The notes: a model not told the origin generated them from the sequence alone. DNA of 64,000 nucleotides from Anaerococcus prevotii DSM 20548 (GCF_000024105.1 NC_013171.1:1546501-1610500); one strand, 5' to 3'; counted from the stretch's first letter, positions 53,214 to 62,531 are shown. Numbers and translations are program-made.

Positions 53214-53411
53214 AAGGGGCTGTTGCAGAATGAATAAATCGTACCAATATCATTAGAAGAACCTCCACGGAAAGTCTCACTAAGCCGACGGGCTAATAGC
53301 CTCCATCAGTCGGCAGGCGTCATTGGCCTACCGGCCAGGAGAGGTAAAATTTCCTAAGAGAACCTTCTAACGATGGTACGATGATTATTCATAGTTTTGC
53401 AAAAGCCCCTT
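53214..53411. repeat. MITE-like element, copy B
   Basis: Terminal inverted repeats: left AAAGGGGCTGTTGCAGAATG, right (inverted) AAAGGGGCTTTTGCAAAACT. Inside, CCGACGGGCTAATAGCC and GCGTCATTGGCCTACCGGCC make hairpins. The core AGGTAAAATTTCCTAAGAG pairs by sequence with copy A at 10213-10400 read inverted. No ORF is present, so it would need a transposase from elsewhere. It separates two minus-strand genes. Confidence 0.65.
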
Positions 53412-53415
53412 TCTC

Positions 53416-53829
53416 TTATATTTCTCTTTCCAGTCTTTGGATAAGGGATTCTATCATATCTCTAAATTCAACTAACTCGTTGATTTTTCCTTTGATTTCT
53501 GATCTTACCCTTAGGTCGGTGAAGATATTATCAAAGAATACATCGAACATATTATCAGAAAGGCTGTCGGAAATTTCTCCTGGAAGTTCGATATTTATAT
53601 CTCCTAATTCCTTCCTTAGTCTTTCTATGTCATGTTTTAGCTCATTAATCGCCCTGTTGGCAGATCTTATATGATTTCTCTTCATAAGGCTTGATAGACC
53701 TTCTCCGCCCAAGATATCGAGAAAAGACCATCTGTTAGCCTTTTCTAGGCTATCAAGCGCGGAGTAAGTATCTCTTAGGACAATTCTTGCAACTTCTAAG
53801 GCTTCTTCTAATTCTTTTTTTCTGTTCAT
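53416..53829 (-). CDS. Conserved-type hypothetical protein, helical (137 aa)
   Basis: Not recognised. Mostly helical and charged: KELEEALEVARIVLRDTYSA, RSANRAINELKHDIERLRKE, EFRDMIESLIQRLEREI. No membrane segment or signal. A glycine-rich patch, DILGGEGLSSLMKRN, lies near residue 45. It lies 8 bp below the AI-2E-type gene and is likely co-transcribed with it. Confidence 0.7.
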   Translation of the reverse strand: MNRKKELEEALEVARIVLRDTYSALDSLEKANRWSFLDILGGEGLSSLMKRNHIRSANRAINELKHDIERLRKELGDINIELPGEISDSLSDNMFDVFFDNIFTDLRVRSEIKGKINELVEFRDMIESLIQRLEREI

Positions 53830-53837
53830 ATTCCCTC

Positions 53838-55061
53838 CTAGAATTTAAAATCCATCTTTTCTTCTCGCATACTTTCGTAGGACTTTTCATTTAGGCTTCT
53901 TACATCTTCTTCACTAATCTCCTTTGTTTTGAGCTTCCTCTTGGTAGAGTCTTCTACAAGGGTGTAGATTACTGTAGCTATTGGCATGGATACAAGCATA
54001 CCGAATATACCAAATAGGCCTCCTCCTACAAATACTGAAAGGAAGATCCAAATCGCTGGTAGTCCTTGGTGTTTGCCTATAACTAAGGGATAAATTATAG
54101 ATTCTTGAACTTGTTGGATGGCTAGGACAAAGATTAAAAATACTAGGGACTGAGCTGGTGATTGGATGAAGATTAAAATCATTCCAACTCCTGTTGCGAT
54201 TATTGGTCCAAAGTATGGAATTATGTCAAAGGCTCCGACAAGTATAGATATCATAGCTGGCATTGGTAATCTTAAGATAAGCATTCCTATAAAGCAAATT
54301 AATCCAAGGCTTAAGCAAGAAAGTAGCTTTGTTTCTAGGAATCTTGCAAAGGAATTGTATGATAGTTTGGCTATATAGTTGATTTGTTTTACCTTTTCTT
54401 CCTCGAAGTTTGCAAGAATAATCTTATTTGTATTAGTTTGGAGGGTTTTCTTGTTAAGTGATACATAAAATGAAAAAATAAAACCCATAACTATTGTTAT
54501 TATGGTCTGGGAAACTGAGTTTAGGATAGATGAAGTTTTACTCACAAAGCCCCAGTTTTTCCCATCTAAGAACTTTCTTAGTTCGCTAGTTAAGTTGTCT
54601 ACATTTAGGCTATTTATCTTTGCACTAATTTCTGCACTTACTTCCTTAAAGAGCCTTTGATTATTCAGGTATTCGATTAGCCTATCGAAAAATACCGGGA
54701 TGTTGTCTATTAGGGAAGTTATAGCATTGGCAAGCTCTGGAATAAGAACTGTAAGGATTAGGGTCACCACAGCGAAAAATATTATCCAGGCCAGTAGCAG
54801 AGAAAGAACTGATATGAGCTTCCTGTGCTTATCCTTGTCGATAAATCTACAAAATAACTTCTCTTGGAAAAAGTTCATGGGTAGATTGATGATAAAGGCG
54901 ATGACTAAACCATAGACAATCGGTCTTAGGACAGAGTATGTAGTAAGGAGTAGTCCCTTTACGCTATCTATGTACCAAAAGCCGAAAAATATTAATATTA
55001 GTAAAAATCCCAACTTAAAAATCGGTCTAGTTTTTTCATCTAAAAATTTCTTTTCTTTCAT
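53838..55061 (-). CDS. AI-2E-family transporter
   Basis: A 407-aa polytopic membrane protein of the AI-2E/PerM family, with about eight helices. Seen: YVIDSVKG-like N-end followed by VYGLVIAFIINLPMNFFQ, VSQTIITIVMGFIFSFYVSL, the conserved PMPAMISILVGAFDIIPYFG and GPIIATGVGMILIF, and LPAIWIFLSVFVGGGLFGIFG near the end. Members export small molecules or act as Na+/H+ antiporters; which applies here cannot be told. It is first in a two-gene run with the helical protein. Confidence 0.9.
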   Translation of the reverse strand: MKEKKFLDEKTRPIFKLGFLLILIFFGFWYIDSVKGLLLTTYSVLRPIVYGLVIAFIINLPMNFFQEKLFCRFIDKDKHRKLISVLSLLLAWIIFFAVVTLILTVLIPELANAITSLIDNIPVFFDRLIEYLNNQRLFKEVSAEISAKINSLNVDNLTSELRKFLDGKNWGFVSKTSSILNSVSQTIITIVMGFIFSFYVSLNKKTLQTNTNKIILANFEEEKVKQINYIAKLSYNSFARFLETKLLSCLSLGLICFIGMLILRLPMPAMISILVGAFDIIPYFGPIIATGVGMILIFIQSPAQSLVFLIFVLAIQQVQESIIYPLVIGKHQGLPAIWIFLSVFVGGGLFGIFGMLVSMPIATVIYTLVEDSTKRKLKTKEISEEDVRSLNEKSYESMREEKMDFKF

Positions 55062-55081
55062 ATATGCTCCTAAAACAAAAA

Positions 55082-55202
55082 GGACTTATGCAAAGCATAA
55101 AGCCCCTCCTAAATTTTCTATCCTTAATTTCCGCTAAATCATCATCTAAGATATAATTCAGCAAGGATATTTAAAAAGTCAGAAGGCTATTTGCATAAGT
55201 CC
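55082..55202. repeat. 121-bp inverted-repeat element
   Basis: The ends GGACTTATGCAAA and TTTGCATAAGTCC are perfect 13-bp inverted repeats. Inside, TATCCTT (55120) and AAGGATA (55163) form a further stem, so the whole can fold into one long imperfect hairpin. It has no ORF. It lies between the Asp23 gene and the AI-2E transporter gene and could be a MITE or a long RNA hairpin. Confidence 0.6.
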
Positions 55203-55217
55203 AGAAGATCTTAGATA

Positions 55218-55670
55218 TTAGTATCTATTTTGTTCTTCTCTTTCTTTGTTGCTTTCTTTATTTTTCTTTTCGTATTCTTGTTTTGTCATAACATCTACAA
55301 CGTCAACATTAACAGTTACTACATCAAGTCCTGTCATTTCTTTTATGTTGTTTGTTACTGCTCTTTTGATGTCTTGGAAGATTCTTGTAGCGTTTTTGCC
55401 GTATTCGATGATTACATCTAGGTTGATCTTAGCTTCTTTTTCGCCAACTTCAACGCTTACGCCTGCTGTTGATTGCTCTTCACGTCCTGAGAAGAATGAT
55501 CCAATAGAATCTGCAATATTTCCCTTCATTTCAAGGATACCGTCCACACCGTTGATGGCGATTCTTGCGATTTTGGCAACTACCTTATCTTCAATGATAA
55601 GTTTGCTTTCTTCATATTCTAGTTCTCTGCCTTCATTAAGTTCTTCAATTCTGTCTTTTTTCTCTGTCAT
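55218..55670 (-). CDS. Asp23/Gls24-family envelope stress protein
   Basis: A 150-aa Asp23 domain: KLIIEDKVVAKIARIAINGV, DGILEMKGNIADSIGSFFSG, EAKINLDVIIEYGKNATRIF and VTVNVDVVDVMTKQEYEKKN. In staphylococci Asp23 forms a membrane-linked sheet held by AmaP. The charged tail is typical. The start has GGAGG close upstream. It is the third gene after amaP and DUF2273, matching the known set. Confidence 0.93.
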   Translation of the reverse strand: MTEKKDRIEELNEGRELEYEESKLIIEDKVVAKIARIAINGVDGILEMKGNIADSIGSFFSGREEQSTAGVSVEVGEKEAKINLDVIIEYGKNATRIFQDIKRAVTNNIKEMTGLDVVTVNVDVVDVMTKQEYEKKNKESNKEREEQNRY

Positions 55671-55685
55671 AATTTCCTCCTATTA

Positions 55686-55976
55686 TTATCTAAAAAATCT
55701 TTTCAAAAAACTAATATACCTTAGGTCCCTATCGAAATAGGCTCCTATTGTATAAGCTATAAACATTACAATGTAAATTCCTAAAGTTCTAAAAAACCCG
55801 AAGTTAAATAGACAAAAGATGGTAAGGATGCCCAAGATGCATGAGATTAGCTTTGCCTTGTTTCTCCTATAGAAAGCCTGTCTTTTGGCCTTCTCTTCAT
55901 CTTCCCTATCCATTCTCCTCATTTCCAGGTCATAGACAGTGAATCCATTTTGATTTTCATTTCTTAAATTATCCAT
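55686..55976 (-). CDS. DUF2273-type small membrane protein
   Basis: 96 aa. A charged N-terminal half (MRRMDREDEEKAKRQAFYRR) is followed by two hydrophobic helices, ISCILGILTIFCLFNFGFF and LGIYIVMFIAYTIGAYF. The final YFDRDLRYISFLKRFF fits DUF2273 (GIG...D-R-D). It lies between amaP and asp23, as in other Firmicutes. Confidence 0.82.
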   Translation of the reverse strand: MDNLRNENQNGFTVYDLEMRRMDREDEEKAKRQAFYRRNKAKLISCILGILTIFCLFNFGFFRTLGIYIVMFIAYTIGAYFDRDLRYISFLKRFFR

Positions 55977-55979
55977 CTA

Positions 55980-56519
55980 CTACCTCTTATTTCCTTCCAA
56001 ACTAGGATCGCTCTTTTCGAAGAGTAGGTCTACATTGATATTAGAAAGTCCTGTAAGCTCGGTCAAAGACCTTCTTATTTCGGATTTCAACTCTTCTGAT
56101 AGGAGACTTAAGTCCCTATTTCCGTCAACTTGAACCTTAGTTTTTGCATTGATTTTCTCATCTTTCGATAATATCTCAACTCCTGCCTGTAAAGGATCTA
56201 AGCCTTTTGCCCTTACAGCTGTCATTACAGTATGCTCGAGGGAGTTTCTCTTGATTAAGATAGATCCAGCCTCGTCTTCTTTGAGATATTCGTAGTCGTT
56301 ATTAGAAGATATGATTAGGTCAACTATTACTATTATTGCAAATAACAAAAGCAGTCCGCCTACAACCATAACTCCAATTCTTACATTAGGATTTTGTAAA
56401 TAGTAGAGGATGTCAAATAGCATATCAAGCTTCATGAGTCCTACTGATAGAAAAATAGCACCCAAGAGGATCAATACTACAGTCATTACGGAAAATATTA
56501 CTCTTTTAAATGTTCCCAT
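55980..56519 (-). CDS. amaP: Alkaline-shock membrane anchor protein
   Basis: A 179-aa protein with two N-terminal helices (SVMTVVLILLGAIFLSVGLM and GVMVVGGLLLLFAIIVIVDLI) and a soluble Asp23-like C-part (ILIKRNSLEHTVMTAVRAKG, NVDLLFEKSDPS). This is AmaP, which anchors Asp23 to the membrane. It is the first gene of the set; AGGAGGG precedes the ATG. Confidence 0.9.
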   Translation of the reverse strand: MGTFKRVIFSVMTVVLILLGAIFLSVGLMKLDMLFDILYYLQNPNVRIGVMVVGGLLLLFAIIVIVDLIISSNNDYEYLKEDEAGSILIKRNSLEHTVMTAVRAKGLDPLQAGVEILSKDEKINAKTKVQVDGNRDLSLLSEELKSEIRRSLTELTGLSNINVDLLFEKSDPSLEGNKR

Positions 56520-56569
56520 AAGCCCTCCTTAGTATATACATACCCCCCTAAAAGGTGCTTTAATCTTTT

Positions 56570-58489
56570 TTATTCAATTTTTAAGCTTAGTTCAAGCCAT
56601 GTGTGATCGAGATTTTCTTTTTCCTCTTCGAGGCTTTTGATTTTTGCGAAAGTCTCTGCCACCTTGTCATTATCGTCGTAGAAGCCTTCTGACAGGCTAA
56701 GTTCTGTCAAGGATTTGATCTCCTCGTCTATTTCTTCCATACGATTTTCGATATCTCTTATATCGTTTTTGATCTTCCTAAGCTCGCTTTTTTTGATGTT
56801 TTCTTTTTGCCTTTGTTTTTTGATTTGAGTCTTGGTGAGAGTCTCCTTCTTTTCATCTTCTAGGCTCATCTCACGAAGCTTTTTCTCGTAATAAGAGTAA
56901 TTTCCCAAATATTCAACCATGCCGTCGTTTTTCATATCTAAAATCTTAACGGCAATTTTGTTTAGGAAATATCTGTCGTGGCTTATGATAAGGACTGTTC
57001 CCTCATAGTCTAGGATGGCGTCTTCAAGGATTTCCTTTGAATCAATATCAAGGTGGTTGGTCGGCTCATCCATCAAGATAAAGTTAGTATCTGATATCAT
57101 AAGCTTAAGGAGGGAAATTCTCGCCCTCTCCCCACCGGAAAGCTCTCCTATAGTTCTATCTATGTCATTTTCATAGAACATAAACTTGGCAAGGTAGGAC
57201 CTTATCTCGTAGTTGGTAAGCATAGGATAGGTCTTTGATATTTCTTCAAAGATCGTATTAGCAAGGTCAAGAGACTTTTGTTCTTGGTCGAAGTAGCCAA
57301 TGTTTACTGATTGACCAATCCTTAGATCTCCCCCGTTTTTACTCTCTTCTCCCATGATTATCCTAAAAAGCGTGGTCTTTCCTACACCATTTTCCCCAAT
57401 AATGGCGCATCTTTCCTTCCTATAGAGGTCGAAAGAAATATTTGAGAAAATCTCATCCGATCCATAGGATTTTTCGAGGTCCTTTACCCTTAGTACATCC
57501 ACTCCTGATTGGATACGTGGAGTAAACTTTAAATGCATGGTATCTCTAAGCTCGACTGGCTTTTCGATTCTTTCCATCTTATCGAGGAGCTTTTGCCTAG
57601 AGCGAGATTGGGAAATCCCCCTTTTTCTCTTGGACCCTCCCAAGTTTTTTAATCTATCTATAATTTCTTCTTGTCTTTCGATTTCTTTTTGTTGGGACTT
57701 GTATTGGTGCAGCCTTACCTCAAGATCCTTTTTCCTCTTGGCCATAAAGGTCGTGTAGTTTCCGTCGTAGGATTCTAGGCGGCCATTTTCCATCATAAAT
57801 ATCTTGTTAACAGTATTATCAAGGAAATACCTATCGTGGCTTATGACTATGACAGAGCCCTTGTAGTTTTTGACGAAGTTTTCCAAAAAACGAATAGCCC
57901 CTATGTCTAGGTGGTTGGTCGGCTCATCAAGTAGGATTAGGTCTGGCTTTTCTAGTATCAAGTGAGAAAGCTCAACCCTTGCCTTTTGTCCACCTGAAAG
58001 CTCCGAGATATTCTTATCGAAATCCTCCCTAGCAAAGCCCATGGCTGTAAGGGTCCCTTCGATTTCGCTTTTGATGGCATAACCATTGTTATCGGCAAAG
58101 CTCTCACTTTTTTCTGTGTAGGCTTTCATTATTGTATCGAGCCTATCCGGGTCTTCTTCTACTGCCATTTGTTTTTCAAGCTCTCTCATCTCTCTTTCAA
58201 TAGCAAGAAGATTTTTGAAGGCTCCGAGAACAAATTCGTAGATAGTCATATCTGTATCGAGGCTTAATATTTGTTTTAAGTAACCCACCTTTGTGTCATT
58301 AGCTATATAAATCTCTCCAGAATCCGGGCTTAGCTCTCCAGTTAGGATATTGAATAAAGTAGTTTTTCCTGCTCCATTCGCCCCAATAAGACCTGCCTTA
58401 TCCCCCTTTTCGATCCTAAAGCTTACCGAAGAGAAGATATCCTTTAGGGGGTAGGATTTGGCTAGGTTAGATGCTGTTAGGACATTCAT
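56570..58489 (-). CDS. ABC-F family ATP-binding protein
   Basis: 639 aa with two ABC domains and no membrane part. Domain 1: LIGANGAGKTTLFNILTGE, ISELSGGQKARVELSHL, LILLDEPTNHLDIGAI. Domain 2: IIGENGVGKTTLFRIIMGE, IGELSGGERARISLLKL, FILMDEPTNHLDIDSK. The linker between them is present and the C-terminus is a coiled coil (KKQRQKENIKKSELRKIKND). It fits the Uup/YdiF type, which acts on ribosomes or nucleic acid rather than transport. It starts next to the rex stop. Confidence 0.93.
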   Translation of the reverse strand: MNVLTASNLAKSYPLKDIFSSVSFRIEKGDKAGLIGANGAGKTTLFNILTGELSPDSGEIYIANDTKVGYLKQILSLDTDMTIYEFVLGAFKNLLAIEREMRELEKQMAVEEDPDRLDTIMKAYTEKSESFADNNGYAIKSEIEGTLTAMGFAREDFDKNISELSGGQKARVELSHLILEKPDLILLDEPTNHLDIGAIRFLENFVKNYKGSVIVISHDRYFLDNTVNKIFMMENGRLESYDGNYTTFMAKRKKDLEVRLHQYKSQQKEIERQEEIIDRLKNLGGSKRKRGISQSRSRQKLLDKMERIEKPVELRDTMHLKFTPRIQSGVDVLRVKDLEKSYGSDEIFSNISFDLYRKERCAIIGENGVGKTTLFRIIMGEESKNGGDLRIGQSVNIGYFDQEQKSLDLANTIFEEISKTYPMLTNYEIRSYLAKFMFYENDIDRTIGELSGGERARISLLKLMISDTNFILMDEPTNHLDIDSKEILEDAILDYEGTVLIISHDRYFLNKIAVKILDMKNDGMVEYLGNYSYYEKKLREMSLEDEKKETLTKTQIKKQRQKENIKKSELRKIKNDIRDIENRMEEIDEEIKSLTELSLSEGFYDDNDKVAETFAKIKSLEEEKENLDHTWLELSLKIE

Positions 58490-59134
58490 CTAAAATATAA
58501 AATCCTCTGGGGAATTCATAAAGTAGGTTAGGGTAAAGAGGGACTCGTCTAGATGAACTGATTCAATAACGACGTTGTTTGTAACCTTAAGATCTACTGG
58601 AGAGAAGTTCCATATTCCCTTAACTCCACCCTCACAAAGGATATCTGTGATGTCTTGAGCTACTTCTTTTGGTGTTGCGATAATTCCTATGTCTACTTGA
58701 TTATCCTTTAGGTAGTCTTCTAATTTTTCTACATTGTAGATTTCTACTTCATCATTTGTAGTATCTCCTACAAGCTCAGGGTTTTTGTCAAATACAGCCT
58801 TAAATTCATATCCTAGGTCCCTAAATGATTTGTACTTGTAAAGAGCATGTCCTATGTTACCGAAACCTATTAGGACCATGGAGTATTTCTTGTCAACTCC
58901 AATAATCTTGGATAATTCGTCGATTAGTTCGCTTACATTGTAACCGTAGCCTTGTTGGCCGAAACAACCGAAATGGTTTAGGTCTTGTCTGATTTGGCTG
59001 GCTGTAAGACCAGTGATTTCTGAAAGTTCCTTAGAAGAAACTCTAATGATTCCTTTTTCATTGATGCTTTCAAGATATCTGTAGTACTTTGGCAGCCTCT
59101 TGATTACTGATAATGAAATATTTTGCTTAGCCAT
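58490..59134 (-). CDS. rex: Redox-sensing transcriptional repressor Rex
   Basis: NADH/NAD+-sensing repressor of fermentation genes, 214 aa. Seen: VIKRLPKYYRYLESINEKGI, SSKELSEITGLTASQIRQDL (winged helix), HFGCFGQQGYGYNVSELID, and the Rossmann motif VLIGFGNIGHALYKY. C-terminal FTLTYFMNS is typical. Adjacent genes: a membrane protein upstream and the ABC-F gene downstream, with no gap on either side. Confidence 0.96.
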   Translation of the reverse strand: MAKQNISLSVIKRLPKYYRYLESINEKGIIRVSSKELSEITGLTASQIRQDLNHFGCFGQQGYGYNVSELIDELSKIIGVDKKYSMVLIGFGNIGHALYKYKSFRDLGYEFKAVFDKNPELVGDTTNDEVEIYNVEKLEDYLKDNQVDIGIIATPKEVAQDITDILCEGGVKGIWNFSPVDLKVTNNVVIESVHLDESLFTLTYFMNSPEDFIF

Positions 59135-59779
59135 TTATTCCTCCATTCCTCCATTATTTATGCTTCCATTCTTATCTTCTTCATCTCCTAGAAAATCTAG
59201 TGGGTCTTTGTGGGAGTTTAGAATCTTTAAGTCTTCTTCGCTTAGGTCCCTGTCCCTATTTTCCGGAGTTTTTCCTTCAGTGTTTTTTGAATCTTCGGTC
59301 TCTTTCACATCTACTGTTTTGTCACTTTCGATGGATTCGTCTTTGTTATCAAGGCTAGTTTCGAGCTTTCTTTGAGGATTGAGCCTTATGTAATTTATAA
59401 TATGAATAAAATAAACAAGTATCAAAGACGTATAGAAAATCATCTGACTGTGCTTTAGTAAAGCTATGTTAGGCAAGATTATATTTCCGGAAATTTGGGG
59501 GATGAATCTTGCTAGGATCACTAGGGAGTGGGCACTTAGGGCGCAAAAGGCCAGCCCTGTAATTATTCCTGTTAGTATGGAAAAGCCCATGGCTTTCTTA
59601 TCGAATAGGACGATAAGACCGAAAGCTAGCATCATTAGCCAGCTTAGTAGGAAAAGCCCATTCCATAGGAGCCCTACTAGGGCATTGTTGATAAAAACTC
59701 CGGCAAGGGTTAGAGCAAAGACTAAAATTGTTGCCAGAGCTATTACTAAACTTAGATTTCTCTCGGTCGTTTTTAGCAT
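59135..59779 (-). CDS. Membrane protein of unknown function (214 aa)
   Basis: Four hydrophobic helices in residues 10-140 (VIALATILVFALTLAGVFIN, WNGLFLLSWLMMLAFGLIVL, GFSILTGIITGLAFCALSAH, MIFYTSLILVYFIHIINYI), then an acidic low-complexity tail (KDESIESDKTVDVKETEDSK) in the cytoplasm. Not recognised. It sits between typA and rex, stop and start nearly touching both, so it belongs to that operon. Confidence 0.75.
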   Translation of the reverse strand: MLKTTERNLSLVIALATILVFALTLAGVFINNALVGLLWNGLFLLSWLMMLAFGLIVLFDKKAMGFSILTGIITGLAFCALSAHSLVILARFIPQISGNIILPNIALLKHSQMIFYTSLILVYFIHIINYIRLNPQRKLETSLDNKDESIESDKTVDVKETEDSKNTEGKTPENRDRDLSEEDLKILNSHKDPLDFLGDEEDKNGSINNGGMEE

Positions 59780-59787
59780 AAGAACCT

Positions 59788-61611
59788 CTAATTATTTTTC
59801 TTTGACTTATACCTTAGGTTTGAATCTAGAATTCTTTTTCTAATTCTTAGGTGATTTGGTGTAATTTCGATTAGCTCATCTTTTTCTACAAATTCCATCA
59901 TCTCTTCAACTGACATTTTTTTGGCAGGTGTTAGCATTATAGCATCATCGCTTCCGCTAGCACGAGTGTTGGTGAGCTTTTTCTTCTTGCAGACATTTAC
60001 GTCTATGTCAAGTCCCTTGGCGTTCATTCCAACTATAAGTCCTTCGTAGACCTCATCACTTGGTTCGATGAAAAGTTGGCCCCTGGTTTGGGCAGAGTTT
60101 AGGCCGTAGGCTGTGGCAATTCCTGTCTCGCTTGCTATTAGACTTCCTACGCTTCTTGTCTCCATATCGCCCTTGTAACGGTCGTATCCTTCGAATTCTG
60201 AGTTAAGGATACCTGTACCCTTGGTATCTGTCATAAACTCTGTCCTGTAGCCTATAAGGCCTCTAGCAGGAATCCTGAAGACTAGTCTGTTGTAGCCTGA
60301 GCTTGATGGTTTCATATCGATCATCTCACCCTTCCTGCGGCCGAGTTTTTCTATGATAGATCCAGAATATTCTTGGTCTACATCAATTGTGGCAATTTCG
60401 ATTGGCTCGGTTCTCTTTCCGTTTTCATCTTCCTTAAACATAACTTCTGGCTTTGATACTTGGAATTCATAGCCTTCACGTCTTAGGTTTTCGATAAGAA
60501 CTGAAAGGTGGAGCTCGCCACGGCCTGATACCTTGAAGGCTTCTGTTGTATCTGTTGCTTCAACTCTTAGGGAAACATCTGTTTCTTTTTCCTTAAGGAG
60601 TCTGTCTCTAAGGTGTCTACTTGTTACATATTTTCCATCACGACCTGCAAATGGTGAGTCATTTACAGAAAAGGTCATAGATAGGGTTGGCTCAGAAATC
60701 TTGGTAAACTCGATTGGCTCAGAATCACTTTCTGTTCCTATAGTATCTCCTATGTTGATATCTTCCATACCAGAAAGGGCAACGATTGAACCAAACTTAG
60801 ACTCTTCGACTTCCTTTCTCTCAAGTCCATCGAACTCGTAGATTGTAACAATTTTTGACTTAAGGTGTCTGTCCTTGTCGTTGTAGTTGGTGATTACTGC
60901 GTTATCATTTTTCTTAATCACACCGCTTTCTACCTTACCAATTGCGATTCTTCCAAGGTATTCGTTGTAGTCAGTGGTAGAAACTAGGACCTTGAATGGT
61001 GCATCTTCGTCTGCCTCAAATGCTGGGGTGTAGTCTATAATAGTATCTAGAAGGTCGGTCATATCTTCCTTGACAGTTCCCTTTTCGTTTGATGCCCAAC
61101 CATTTTTGGCTGAAGCGTAAACGAAAGGACTTTCTAGGTAGGACTCATCTGCATCCAGACTTATGAAAAGATCTAGGATTTCATCTTCTACTTCGTCAAT
61201 TCTTTGATCTGGCCTATCTACCTTGTTAATACAGATAATTGCAGGAAGACCTAGCTCGATTGCCTTCTTTAAGACGAACTTTGTCTGTGGCATTGGGCCT
61301 TCGTGGCTGTCAACTACAAGGACAACAGACTCTGCCATGTTTAGGACTCTCTCTACCTCTCCACCGAAGTCAGCGTGGCCTGGAGTGTCTATAATGTTAA
61401 TCTTCTTATCTTTATAGAAAACAGCAGTATTTTTGGAAAGAATTGTGATTCCACGTTCCTTTTCGATAGTGTTTGAATCCATTACTCTCTCATTTACTTC
61501 TTGGTTATCTCTAAATAAACCACTAGTCCTCAAAAGACCATCCACTAGGGTTGTCTTACCATGGTCAACGTGGGCTATAATGGCTACATTTCTAATATCT
61601 TCTCTTTTCAT
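59788..61611 (-). CDS. typA: Ribosome-associated GTPase TypA/BipA
   Basis: Translational GTPase, 607 aa from the ATG at 61611 (GAAGG upstream; an in-frame start at 61644 adds 11 unlikely residues). Seen: [20 protein letters not shown] (G1), [13 protein letters not shown] (G2), [19 protein letters not shown] (G3), [12 protein letters not shown] (G4). The C-terminal BipA-specific domain shows [20 protein letters not shown] and [19 protein letters not shown]. It acts in ribosome assembly and stress. First gene of a run with the membrane protein, rex and the ABC-F gene. Confidence 0.96.
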   Translation of the reverse strand: MKREDIRNVAIIAHVDHGKTTLVDGLLRTSGLFRDNQEVNERVMDSNTIEKERGITILSKNTAVFYKDKKINIIDTPGHADFGGEVERVLNMAESVVLVVDSHEGPMPQTKFVLKKAIELGLPAIICINKVDRPDQRIDEVEDEILDLFISLDADESYLESPFVYASAKNGWASNEKGTVKEDMTDLLDTIIDYTPAFEADEDAPFKVLVSTTDYNEYLGRIAIGKVESGVIKKNDNAVITNYNDKDRHLKSKIVTIYEFDGLERKEVEESKFGSIVALSGMEDINIGDTIGTESDSEPIEFTKISEPTLSMTFSVNDSPFAGRDGKYVTSRHLRDRLLKEKETDVSLRVEATDTTEAFKVSGRGELHLSVLIENLRREGYEFQVSKPEVMFKEDENGKRTEPIEIATIDVDQEYSGSIIEKLGRRKGEMIDMKPSSSGYNRLVFRIPARGLIGYRTEFMTDTKGTGILNSEFEGYDRYKGDMETRSVGSLIASETGIATAYGLNSAQTRGQLFIEPSDEVYEGLIVGMNAKGLDIDVNVCKKKKLTNTRASGSDDAIMLTPAKKMSVEEMMEFVEKDELIEITPNHLRIRKRILDSNLRYKSKKNN

Positions 61612-61684
61612 AAAACCTTCTTTCCTTCTAACAAATTCTATCAATATATTATATCACATGTTAATATCTTATCAATAATAAACG

Positions 61685-61710
61685 ACAAAAAAACATCCTT
61701 TTTCGGATGT
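61685..61710 (-). terminator. Terminator of the RsbW-like gene
   Basis: ACATCC and GGATGT pair around a short A-rich loop; TTTTTTT follows on the minus strand. Confidence 0.8.
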
Positions 61711-61742
61711 TAAATATATTTATTTGCAATTTTTTTGTTAAT

Positions 61743-62126
61743 TTATATCTTTTTCTTGAAAATTAGCGCAGCTATTGAGTTTTCTTTTATGATAAGACTA
61801 TCAGAGATTGCCCTAACTAGCATAAGGCCCCTCCCATGATCTGAGTATAGGTCAGATTCGTTTTCTAGGGGTATACCGCAGCCCTCATCCTTGACCTTGA
61901 CTAGGCAGTAATCATTATCTACAAGGACAAGACAGTTAATCTTCCTATCGTAGACCTTCTTGTTGCCGTGTTTATAGGAATTGATGATTAATTCGTCTAG
62001 GATAAGTCTAATATTGAAGATAAAATCCTTGTCGTCAAAAGTTTTGCTGGCAAGATTTATTGCATCTGTATTAAATTGTTTTATAGAATTAATGTCTGTG
62101 TTCATCTGACGTCTTATAATATCCAT
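61743..62126 (-). CDS. RsbW-like ATP-binding protein (anti-sigma type HATPase)
   Basis: A 127-aa single GHKL ATPase domain: IRLILDELIINSYKHGN (N box), VKVKDEGCGIPLENE (G1), DHGRGLMLVRAISDSLI (G2). It matches the serine kinase/anti-sigma HATPase_c_2 group (RsbW, SpoIIAB). GGGAGAG precedes the ATG. No anti-anti-sigma or sigma gene is adjacent, so its partner is unknown. Confidence 0.85.
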   Translation of the reverse strand: MDIIRRQMNTDINSIKQFNTDAINLASKTFDDKDFIFNIRLILDELIINSYKHGNKKVYDRKINCLVLVDNDYCLVKVKDEGCGIPLENESDLYSDHGRGLMLVRAISDSLIIKENSIAALIFKKKI

Positions 62127-62217
62127 ATCGCTCTCCCTATATTTTTAATACCCAAAAGTCTAAAAAGTATTCTTCTAGCCAAATGATTCTTAAACAATGT
62201 TTAAAATTTCCAAATAG

Positions 62218-62226
62218 TGGTATAAT
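62218..62226 (+). promoter_or_regulatory. Extended -10 promoter of rubredoxin 1
   Basis: TGGTATAAT is a TGN-TATAAT extended -10 element, 35 bp above the first rubredoxin. The same nonamer precedes the second rubredoxin. Confidence 0.7.
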
Positions 62227-62261
62227 ATAAACATAAAACGAATGAAAGGAGACATTCTAAT

Positions 62262-62420
62262 ATGAAATACGTATGTACAGCATGTGGATACATTTATGAT
62301 CCAGCTGAAGGAGATGTAGACAACGGTATCGAAGCAGGTACAGAATTTGAACAACTACCAGAAGATTGGGTTTGCCCAGTTTGTGGTGTTGGCAAAGACA
62401 TGTTCGAAGCTCAAGAATAA
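62262..62420 (+). CDS. Rubredoxin 1 (52 aa)
   Basis: Small one-iron electron carrier. The ATG at 62262 has AAAGGAG about 9 nt upstream. Ligands are the cysteines of [16 protein letters not shown] and [10 protein letters not shown] (two C-x-x-C pairs). In anaerobes rubredoxin passes electrons to rubrerythrin or to oxygen and peroxide detoxifying enzymes. It is the first of two adjacent copies. Confidence 0.95.
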   Translation: MKYVCTACGYIYDPAEGDVDNGIEAGTEFEQLPEDWVCPVCGVGKDMFEAQE

Positions 62421-62428
62421 AGATATTA

Positions 62429-62455
62429 GGGGAAGCCTTGTGTTTCCCTTTTCTT
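62429..62455 (+). terminator. Terminator of rubredoxin 1
   Basis: GGGGAA and TTTCCC pair around a short loop, followed by TTTTCTT. A second hairpin, AGCCTA...TAGGCT, lies at about 62457-62479. Confidence 0.65.
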
Positions 62456-62531
62456 AAGCCTATTTTTAAGGATAGGCTATTACAAACTAGAAGATCCGAC
62501 TTAAGAAAACGATGTTATTTTCTTCAAAACA

